A DNA stretch of 64,000 nucleotides from a virus: positions 1-64,000 of the IMG/VR virus record IMGVR_UViG_3300020733_000014. One strand, written 5' to 3'. The notes beneath the pieces were generated by a model. That model saw nothing but the letters and a program-made list of their open reading frames with translations. It was not told the DNA's origin and ran no database searches. A program made the translations under genes and the position numbers. Below, piece after piece: positions 57,219 through 64,000 of the stretch. Position 1 is the stretch's first letter. Each line of letters opens with the position of its first letter.

Positions 57219-58875
57219 TAGTATAATATGGGTTATTAGATTGTTGATCAGAATCTTTTTGTTTTTTTACAGGTTTATTTTGTGGTTCATCTTGTTGATC
57301 GTTGCTAGCATCAGTATTATCTGAAACAGGCAAAGAGTCTTGGCTCCCATCAGGAGGTAAACCACCTAAAGATGGATCTGTTGCAGCAAGTTTTGGGTCA
57401 GGATACCATCCATCTTTAACTTCATCTGTAATCTCTTTTGCCATTTGTTTAATATCTTCATCAGAAAATTGTAATATATTTTTCTGAATCCATTGTTGTG
57501 AATAATATTTCCCAACATAGGGGGCAACAGAATCAAGAACACCCATTCTACTTTGCAATAGTTGTGCATCAATTAATTCTGCATAATGGTTATCTATCTT
57601 AAAATCATAATAGATATGTTGTTTATATGTATCAAATTCTTCTTGAGAACAAATACCTTTTAAGTAACATTGAACTCTTAATGCTTGATCAAATAAATCA
57701 GTAAATTTTAATCTTAATCTATTAATAAATTTTGCAAATTTAATTTCGTCTCTAGATATTTGGTCCGGATTTCCTGCATCAAAAGGAGAATCAGATTGAA
57801 TTAGTCTTGAATATGGAACATTTAAAGATTTATATAATTTCTTTTCAAAATATTCAATCATTGACATATCATCAAATGCTGCTGATGATGGTAATGTTGT
57901 AATTTCAGTTGATTGTCCATTTCTTCTTGGTAACCAGAAATCTTCTTGCATAGAAAGAAATCTTCTATCATCACGAATTGCACCAGTGTTTGCATCATAT
58001 ACAACTTTATTTTTGTATTTTGTCATAATATCTTTAAGATATTGTTCTGCCTTCATTTTCGGCAAATTTCCAACATCTATATAAAATATTCTTCTTTCTG
58101 GAGCTCTAGAGATTTTATATATAATAGTAGCATCTTCAATCATTCTTAATTGATTGAGAGGTTTAATACTTTTATGTAAATAACTTAATATTATAGATCG
58201 TTTTGAATCTAATAGTCCGCTTGTCACAGAAATAATAGAATCTGGAGCAATTCTTAGTCCAGAATTAGATAAATTCGATTTTGTAGAAATCGAATCTGAA
58301 TAAATATAATATTCAGTAAATCCTTGCACAATATCAAAACCAGTAGTTTTATCTTTTACTTTTTTTATTTCTCTGATTTTAGTAAGTTTTCTTGGATCAG
58401 TATAACGTAATTCTTGAATACCTGCTTGTGGATTTTCTTTATCTAGAATGATATTATAAAATAATCTTCCATCAACATAATATCTTCTGAATATATCTTG
58501 GCCTAAATTTTTGAAATTTAAAAGAGTTAAGATATTTTGGAATTCTTCATCAATAGCAGCTCTTACTTTTGGAGAGGCTTTGATATTATCTGAGACAATT
58601 TTAACTGATTCATCTTCGTCATGAATTACTGCTTCATTGATAATGTCGTCAACAGCAGTTTCAATTTCTGGTTGCATTGCCATTTCACGATACCGAGTAA
58701 TTAACTCAACATCATTCTTATAATTTGAATCTAAATCAATGCTTGTTCCATAATGTGCTGCAGCCGTTATGGTTACAGCACCATCATCTAGCACAGGTGG
58801 AGAAAACGAGGGTAAAACTTCCTGCGCAGGAGTATCTTTCCCAAGTTTAAATCCGAATAATGATATTTTTGCCAT
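57211..58875 (-). CDS. 20: Portal protein (gp20)
   Basis: 554 residues (T4 524). YRKM-like REMAMQPEIETAVDDIINEA, RYYVDGRLFYNIILD, IDVGNLPKMKAEQYLKDIM and NVPYSRLIQSDSPFD identify T4-type portal. It forms the dodecameric head vertex for packaging and neck attachment. The C-terminal tail is Gln/Asp-rich. Confidence 0.96.
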   Translation of the reverse strand: MAKISLFGFKLGKDTPAQEVLPSFSPPVLDDGAVTITAAAHYGTSIDLDSNYKNDVELITRYREMAMQPEIETAVDDIINEAVIHDEDESVKIVSDNIKASPKVRAAIDEEFQNILTLLNFKNLGQDIFRRYYVDGRLFYNIILDKENPQAGIQELRYTDPRKLTKIREIKKVKDKTTGFDIVQGFTEYYIYSDSISTKSNLSNSGLRIAPDSIISVTSGLLDSKRSIILSYLHKSIKPLNQLRMIEDATIIYKISRAPERRIFYIDVGNLPKMKAEQYLKDIMTKYKNKVVYDANTGAIRDDRRFLSMQEDFWLPRRNGQSTEITTLPSSAAFDDMSMIEYFEKKLYKSLNVPYSRLIQSDSPFDAGNPDQISRDEIKFAKFINRLRLKFTDLFDQALRVQCYLKGICSQEEFDTYKQHIYYDFKIDNHYAELIDAQLLQSRMGVLDSVAPYVGKYYSQQWIQKNILQFSDEDIKQMAKEITDEVKDGWYPDPKLAATDPSLGGLPPDGSQDSLPVSDNTDASNDQQDEPQNKPVKKQKDSDQQSNNPYYTNG

Positions 58876-58896
58876 AATCTAAAAACTCAAAAAATA

Positions 58897-59475
58897 TTAT
58901 AGGAAAGCTGCAGAAGCTGCATTAGGAGAAGGCTGTGTTGCAGCATCTCTTGTAGACTCCCAATATTGATACGAGAATGTAACGCCAAATTCTTCAATAG
59001 TATCATTATTTCCCCAACTTAAATTGATAGGATCAACTTGGGTAGGAAATAAACCAACAAAATTATATTGTTTTAATGGTTGACCATCTTTACTGAATTG
59101 TGTTACTTGAGCATCAACAGAATACCCACCACTATACACTGCACCTGAATCTCTCACATTTCCACTATTATTGTTTATTATATTCAACCATTGTTCAAAT
59201 GCATTTCTGATATTAAATGTTTCATCATTAATTACATTAATTGACCAATCCTGAAATACTCTATTTCCAGGAAATTTTACTTCTCTACCAAAATAACTTT
59301 GTCTTGCTACACCAACAATAGATGATGGTAATGTTGTTGAATTTGCCATAAAAGATAATTCTTTTGTGTCACCATAAGCGACAAGGCTTGGAAATGATAA
59401 TGTTACTTGGAACAAGTTTGGTCTTGCACCATCAAATGTCATTGCCCTTCTAAATTGATCTACATTAAACGCCAT
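58897..59475 (-). CDS. 19: Tail tube protein (gp19)
   Basis: 192 residues (T4 163). It starts MAFNVDQFRRAMTFDGARPN, with VTLSFPSL, FPGNRVFQDWSINVINDETF and NFVGLFPTQVDPINLSW. It forms the inner tube inside the gp18 sheath. A hairpin lies between it and gp18. Confidence 0.93.
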   Translation of the reverse strand: MAFNVDQFRRAMTFDGARPNLFQVTLSFPSLVAYGDTKELSFMANSTTLPSSIVGVARQSYFGREVKFPGNRVFQDWSINVINDETFNIRNAFEQWLNIINNNSGNVRDSGAVYSGGYSVDAQVTQFSKDGQPLKQYNFVGLFPTQVDPINLSWGNNDTIEEFGVTFSYQYWESTRDAATQPSPNAASAAFL

Positions 59476-59508
59476 TTGTTTATTCCTCTTTATAAGATCT
59501 TTTGTTTA

Positions 59509-59528
59509 GAGCAGCCCGAAAGCTGCTC
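59509..59528 (-). terminator. Hairpin between gp18 and gp19
   Basis: A 7-bp stem GAGCAGC/GCTGCTC with a 6-base loop, lying between the gp18 stop and gp19 start on the minus strand. The T run after it is weak, so it may adjust the gp18:gp19 ratio or shield RNA ends, not stop transcription fully. Confidence 0.6.
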
Positions 59529-59553
59529 CCTTTTATTTATTTATTAACAAAAA

Positions 59554-61449
59554 TTAACCGACTGAAGTTCCTGCAACTTCAGTAAAACTAACACCACTAT
59601 TTACTGCAGTAAAGTTTAATTGTATAAAGTTAATAGATTTAGCTGGTTGGATAAAAATATCGCCAACGAAACCATTTTGATCAACAACAGATGGTGGGTT
59701 ATTAGACGAATCACAAACAACTTTGTAAGCGTAGATTCCTTTTCCAGATTTTACTGAACGAAGATAAGGATCAACTAACGAGATAAATGCTGATTGTGTG
59801 AATGTGTCATTAAATTCAAACAATGAATATTTAGCAGCATCAGCAATTGCTCTTTCAAGAGTAATAAACAATCTACGAACGTTTATGCGATCAAACGCAG
59901 AAGCTTTTGCTTGCATAGTTTTATCGCCAAATAAAACAACACCTTGTCCTGGGAATGAACATACAGGATTAATACCAGCTTGATATAAATCGTCTCTGTT
60001 TGTTTGAGTTGGATTATATGACAATCTAATAGCATTTAATATTTGACCACGATTATATCCAGCAGGAGAATACCATGGAGCATTTGTTTTATCAGTTCTT
60101 GCACATAAACCAGCAATATCAGCATTTAATGGAACATATCTATACACATTATTGTATTTGTCGTATTGATATTTGTACCCTGAATCTATAACTGAGTAAG
60201 AAGTAGATGGACTTAAACTGTTTCTGTACGCAATAATATTATCAATATTTACAGAAGTTACAGCATCTTGTCTTAATGGAGAGATGAATGCAACACAATC
60301 TTTTCTTTGATTAGCTATAGTTAATATTGCATCTGAAACAGTAGCGCTTGATTCGCCAGCGATTAAAAAGTCAACTGTTACTTCTTCGGGGTTTGCAAAC
60401 AATTGATATCCATTAATTCTATCAGAATCAGAAGATAGAACATCAGTCCCACCGCTAAGTTGTACTGTATAATTATTTGCACCGTTAAATACAGTATTTA
60501 ATGAAGTTTGGTCCCAATTTGTTGCTCCAGGAACTGTTCCAGCTTTAAATATATACTTTGATTTGTCAAAGATAGCTGAATTATAATAGTTATTTGAACC
60601 ATCATCTGTAATTGAATCAGTAGCTTTTGATACACGATCAAATGTTTCTAACACATAACCTTTAACACCAGTAAATGCACCATTTGTATCAATAACAGCA
60701 ATAGAAATTTCATCTCCAGAAGCACCTTGAGAAGCGCCATAAACTGAAGTTCCAGGAGCAGCTGAGAATGATGAAGCATATTTCCAAGAAAGTTTTGCTG
60801 TAACATTAGTTGCAGTTGTTGGTTGTTGAGTTGTTGTAGTAACTGTATTACCTGAAATTGATGCAATTGTATATGAAGTTCCATTTAATGTAATAATATC
60901 ATTAGAACTAAAATACGGATATGAAGCAGCAAATGCTGTAGTAAATCCAGTTATCAAAACAGAAGTAGAGTTTGCAACTGTATTTGCTGTAAATGCAGGG
61001 CTTTTAAATGCAGTATTGCTAGAACAAACTGAAACAGTTAAAGAGTTCCCTAATGCTCCTGGATATCTTGCTGCGAATGGTCCAATAACATTTAAATTTG
61101 ATTGGTTTGTAGAATAAGCTAATTCCCAATTTTCTTTGTTTGGAATACTAAATGTTGCAGAAGCATTAGCTGTTGCATTATATGAATTTGAATTAACTGT
61201 TCTTACTACAATTAAATTGTTTGTATATGCTAAAAAATTTGAAGCTGAAAAGAATGAAGCGTAGTTATTGTTGGTTGGTTGAGTGTATGTTGATACCAAT
61301 TCATTCTCTGAACCTATAGATATTCTTTTGTTTCCTGGACCCCAAGAGAAATCTCCAGCAAAAGCGCCTACTGAAGAACCTGAAACTGGTATAGAATTAG
61401 TGTTATCATATTCTGATAATGTAACACTTGGACTGACTTGAAATGCCAT
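59554..61449 (-). CDS. 18: Tail sheath protein (gp18)
   Basis: 631 residues (T4 659). It starts MAFQVSPSVTLSEYDNTN; SSVGAFAGDFSWGPGNKRIS is the conserved N-terminal motif, and the C-terminal DKTMQAKASAFDRINVRRLF and LERAIADAAKYSLFEFND are the sheath core. The middle (residues ~120-330) is a Thr/Ser/Asn-rich variable domain. A TATAAATA late promoter precedes it by 37 bases. Confidence 0.96.
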   Translation of the reverse strand: MAFQVSPSVTLSEYDNTNSIPVSGSSVGAFAGDFSWGPGNKRISIGSENELVSTYTQPTNNNYASFFSASNFLAYTNNLIVVRTVNSNSYNATANASATFSIPNKENWELAYSTNQSNLNVIGPFAARYPGALGNSLTVSVCSSNTAFKSPAFTANTVANSTSVLITGFTTAFAASYPYFSSNDIITLNGTSYTIASISGNTVTTTTQQPTTATNVTAKLSWKYASSFSAAPGTSVYGASQGASGDEISIAVIDTNGAFTGVKGYVLETFDRVSKATDSITDDGSNNYYNSAIFDKSKYIFKAGTVPGATNWDQTSLNTVFNGANNYTVQLSGGTDVLSSDSDRINGYQLFANPEEVTVDFLIAGESSATVSDAILTIANQRKDCVAFISPLRQDAVTSVNIDNIIAYRNSLSPSTSYSVIDSGYKYQYDKYNNVYRYVPLNADIAGLCARTDKTNAPWYSPAGYNRGQILNAIRLSYNPTQTNRDDLYQAGINPVCSFPGQGVVLFGDKTMQAKASAFDRINVRRLFITLERAIADAAKYSLFEFNDTFTQSAFISLVDPYLRSVKSGKGIYAYKVVCDSSNNPPSVVDQNGFVGDIFIQPAKSINFIQLNFTAVNSGVSFTEVAGTSVG

Positions 61450-61485
61450 AATTTACTCCTTGTTGAAAGATAATATTTTTAATAG

Positions 61486-61493
61486 TATTTATA
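61486..61493 (-). promoter_or_regulatory. Late promoter TATAAATA before gp18
   Basis: The minus strand reads TATAAATACTATT, an exact late -10 element, 37 bases before the gp18 start. Confidence 0.68.
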
Positions 61494-61514
61494 ATATCTA
61501 ACGTTTTGGTAACC

Positions 61515-63194
61515 TTAATAATAAAATTGTTCTTCTTCTACAACTTGCCAAAGATCTCCAGCTTCTAAAATGAACCTATCTCTTAAATCGTCAGAAAACA
61601 TAGGCATTGGTGGTATTTCGGAATCTTCTTCTTTTGCATAATTATGTTCAATTTGTAACCTTTTTCTTATATCTGTAGAAGACAATTCTATGAATAATTT
61701 TTGAGTTGTCACCCAAGCAAACATAACTAACGTCATAGCTAAATCGTCATGAGCTCCTTCTTCAGCAGCAAATGAATTATTTGTAGCAATAAATCTAGTT
61801 AATTCATATATTGTTTCTGAAGAATAAATTTCAAGTTTATTTGTTTCAATTATAGTTTTTAGTGCAGAACATCCAGTTCGTTTCACTAATGGGCTCATAT
61901 TTAAGCCATTTTGAGTTGCCTTTCCACTCTCAGATAATTGTTGTGCTTGTTTATTTCCAGAATATATTTTGAACACATTTTCATATTCTAGGTCCTGATA
62001 TAGAATATCTGCAACTTGAGGGTTATTATTTATTTCTATTAATACATGAGCATTATTATAATATTCAGCACATAACCTTAATATATCAGGAAATAGCATA
62101 GGGGAAATTTGATTATTTCTATATGTTGCAACCTGTTTATATGGAATTGTTGAAACATCAAAAACAGAAAATGTTGTATAATCTAAATTTTTTCCTTCAG
62201 AAACATCAGCACAAAGAACATAGATATGATCTTTATCAACCATCTTTTGTGTTTCATCATCATAATATTCTCTTATTGGCTTTTCGTAAATTTCCATTCC
62301 GAAAGCATCTTTTTCGTCAAGTTCCAATGGTTCTTTTGCAATTAATATCTGAAGTTTTCCTCCATCAATTAATGTATTTGTTGATCCATGGAATTCGCAG
62401 CCGAATTCTTGTGCAAATTGCCTTTCTGAAGTATTACGAATGGTCTTTTCGCGCCATGCTTCATCTCTTCCAGGGACTCTTGACCAATGAATATCTACAG
62501 GGAAATAATCGCTTTTTCCGTTTATTGCATCCATCCACATTCTATAATATAGATTCATGCCTCTTGGAGTAGAAACTATAATAATTTTAGTAGATGTTCC
62601 AGAAGAAATTACAGGATATGTAGAAGTAAAAAATTCTTCGGCTAAGTTATTGTGGACGTGAGCAAATTCGTCCATCATTACAAGATTGAACGATCCACCA
62701 CGAATAGAACTTGCAGCTGTAGATGCTGCTAAAAGTTTTGATCCATTTTCTAATTCAACAGACCCTTTATTCCAAATAACAACACCTTGTTGTAACCACA
62801 TTGGAAGATTTTCGTATGCTAATTGATATCTAGATAAAATATCTACAGCTAAAGCTTTTTTATTTGCTGTTATTGCAATACTATATCTTTCGGTAAAAAT
62901 AGATAACCAGAGTAAATATGCTACAGATGTTGTTGTTTTTCCTGACTGTCTACCAATACGAACTATTGAGAATCGATTATTGTGGAATGCATTAACCATC
63001 TCTTCTTGATATTTGTGCATATTAAAATATATAATGCCTTCATCTAGAGATATGATTTTTACATAATTTCTAATGAAGTATATTGGATCAGAAGCACATT
63101 TTTCTATTTCTTCTAATTGCCATTGTTCAAATTCATATTGAACACCTGGACGTTTTAAGAGTAAATTGTCTCTATAATATTCTTTTTCACTCAC
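61515..63194 (-). CDS. 17: Terminase large subunit (gp17)
   Basis: 559 residues. ATPase: Walker A VRIGRQSGKTTTSVAYL, Walker B FNLVMMDEFAHV, coupling motif IIVSTPRGMN. Nuclease: CADVSEGKNLDYTTFSV (first Asp), INNNPQVADILY and EEGAHDDLAMTL (final Asp pair). It cuts concatemers and drives packaging through gp20. It overlaps gp16 by eight bases. Confidence 0.97.
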   Translation of the reverse strand: MSEKEYYRDNLLLKRPGVQYEFEQWQLEEIEKCASDPIYFIRNYVKIISLDEGIIYFNMHKYQEEMVNAFHNNRFSIVRIGRQSGKTTTSVAYLLWLSIFTERYSIAITANKKALAVDILSRYQLAYENLPMWLQQGVVIWNKGSVELENGSKLLAASTAASSIRGGSFNLVMMDEFAHVHNNLAEEFFTSTYPVISSGTSTKIIIVSTPRGMNLYYRMWMDAINGKSDYFPVDIHWSRVPGRDEAWREKTIRNTSERQFAQEFGCEFHGSTNTLIDGGKLQILIAKEPLELDEKDAFGMEIYEKPIREYYDDETQKMVDKDHIYVLCADVSEGKNLDYTTFSVFDVSTIPYKQVATYRNNQISPMLFPDILRLCAEYYNNAHVLIEINNNPQVADILYQDLEYENVFKIYSGNKQAQQLSESGKATQNGLNMSPLVKRTGCSALKTIIETNKLEIYSSETIYELTRFIATNNSFAAEEGAHDDLAMTLVMFAWVTTQKLFIELSSTDIRKRLQIEHNYAKEEDSEIPPMPMFSDDLRDRFILEAGDLWQVVEEEQFYY

Positions 63195-63633
63195 TTATAT
63201 TTCCGTTTTTAATATCTTTCATCGCCTTCAGAAGTTCTGTTGTACTCCCAACAAAAACTGCATTTTTAATATTAGTAGTTCCTGAATCTTTTTTTCCTGT
63301 CATTTCTCTCATTTTCTTTTGTACTTCCAATAAATCTTTCGAAGCATCAACAATGGTTTTGATCATATTACCAGCAACTTCAAAATCTCTCGCTTTTTCT
63401 GATTCTCTAGCAATAGAAAGCATGCTATCAATAGCATCAGTTCCTTTTTCTATTAAGGAATCAAGTTTATTTCTAGTTTTTTCGTAATCCTGTTTAAGAT
63501 CATGATCCAAAAGGGCTGTTAATTCTTGGTCTGAGTCAGCTGGAAGATATTCTTGGAGTTCTGAATCATCATATAAAACAGATGAAGGAACATCAAATAA
63601 TTTCTCCATTTTTTTATTAAATTGTGTTGTCAT
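63187..63633 (-). CDS. 16: Terminase small subunit (gp16)
   Basis: 148 residues (T4 164). KMEKLFDVPSSVLYDDSELQ near the start, and a central helical hairpin with SMLSIARESEKARDFEVAGN and MIKTIVDASKDLLEVQKKMR, match T4-type gp16. It recognises DNA and regulates gp17. Confidence 0.9.
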   Translation of the reverse strand: MTTQFNKKMEKLFDVPSSVLYDDSELQEYLPADSDQELTALLDHDLKQDYEKTRNKLDSLIEKGTDAIDSMLSIARESEKARDFEVAGNMIKTIVDASKDLLEVQKKMREMTGKKDSGTTNIKNAVFVGSTTELLKAMKDIKNGNISE

Positions 63634-63636
63634 AAT

Positions 63637-64000
63637 TTATTTTGTATAGTCAGTTGTAATAATATTATAATCATATGGACCAACTACTGGATATGTGTTT
63701 GGCACAGGGGTAATTTTTGTGTTGTAAGCAATAGAACCGTTTACATTCGCAGTGATATATTTAGCTGTTTTTTCTAGATTTTGTATTACTGTATTTGGAG
63801 TAAATGATCCAGAAACTGGAGATATTCTTAATGTTTTTGTGTTTGGATCCCAATAATCTACAGTAGCTTTAGCTGTTGCTCTATCAAAAGAATCTCCTTG
63901 AAATACTGTATCTCCAACATAAAACGTTCCATTACCAGAAACAACATTTATATTGTTTGTAGATTGTATTATATTAATATTTGTATCTGTAAAAAGAATC
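63637..64000 (-). CDS. C-terminal part of an unidentified virion protein
   Basis: A frame open from the right edge to a TAA at 63637-63639, giving 120 residues without a start in the window. It is Asn/Thr-rich and beta-like (GNGTFYVGDTVFQGDSF, DYWDPNTKTLRISPVSGSF), ending IITTDYTK. The position before gp16 corresponds to neck/tail genes 13-15 in T4, but the sequence suggests a beta-sandwich of a fibre or baseplate-like protein. Not identified. Confidence 0.7.
   Translation of the reverse strand, partial: ILFTDTNINIIQSTNNINVVSGNGTFYVGDTVFQGDSFDRATAKATVDYWDPNTKTLRISPVSGSFTPNTVIQNLEKTAKYITANVNGSIAYNTKITPVPNTYPVVGPYDYNIITTDYTK

Noticed and set aside
62123-62572. 149-codon plus-strand ORF over gp17
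   Set aside because: Antisense shadow of the terminase nuclease region; composition (Leu, Phe, His, Gln) is that of reversed AT-rich coding DNA.

Overview
The window is a contiguous piece of an AT-rich, T4-like myovirus genome (Caudoviricetes, T4 supergroup). The evidence is a near-complete set of T4 core genes in T4-like order. Replication and recombination: gp61 primase, gp41 helicase, UvsX, gp43 polymerase, RegA, gp62/gp44/gp45, gp46/gp47, gp55, UvsW and UvsY. Head and tail: gp23, gp22, gp21, gp20, gp19, gp18, gp17 and gp16. Hsp20, ThyX, MazG-like and 2OG-oxygenase genes point to the aquatic, non-enteric branch of the group. The host cannot be read from the sequence; host-type sigma-70 promoters and tRNAs with encoded CCA indicate a bacterium.

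Layout: 1-6,160 holds nucleotide metabolism (nrdB, a fractured nrdA, a MazG-like gene, thyX) and primase. 6,165-13,540 holds small virion or internal genes plus a set of nucleic-acid end-processing enzymes (HAD phosphatase, P-loop kinase, a double nucleotidyltransferase and a ligase-like protein). Several of these start with a short peptide resembling the T4 capsid-targeting sequence. 13,616-28,340 is a large accessory island for glycan synthesis: Gmd, Fcl, a ColD-like and an RfbH-like PMP-dependent 3-dehydratase, an RmlB-like dehydratase, two more SDR proteins, a two-gene ThDP enzyme, and about nine glycosyltransferases including GT10 and GT11 fucosyltransferases. 28,325-40,590 is the replisome block. 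40,598-41,147 is a tRNA cluster with three good tRNAs and three odd tRNA-sized structures. 41,161-47,145 carries a dNMP kinase, a glycosyltransferase, a degenerate peptide deformylase, gp46/47 and gp55. 47,464-48,198 has no convincing gene but contains structured sequence and a perfect 31-bp inverted repeat. 50,823-53,594 is the only substantial plus-strand operon: a TET/JBP-like dioxygenase followed by a glycosyltransferase, a likely DNA hypermodification pair. 53,652-64,000 is the late head and tail block.

The most unusual feature is that two core enzymes, ribonucleotide reductase NrdA and recombinase UvsX, are each encoded as two separate genes ending and beginning in complementary split-intein halves. 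They would become whole only by protein trans-splicing. A frameshifted GIY-YIG homing endonuclease lies between the uvsX halves, and an ORF remnant lies between the nrdA halves.

Regulation is partly visible. A recurrent sigma-70-type promoter with an exact 17-bp spacer and a TATAG-TATAAT core precedes several early or middle genes. TATAAATA late promoters, expected to be read by gp55, precede virion genes. All identifications rest on reading motifs by eye; no database search was run.
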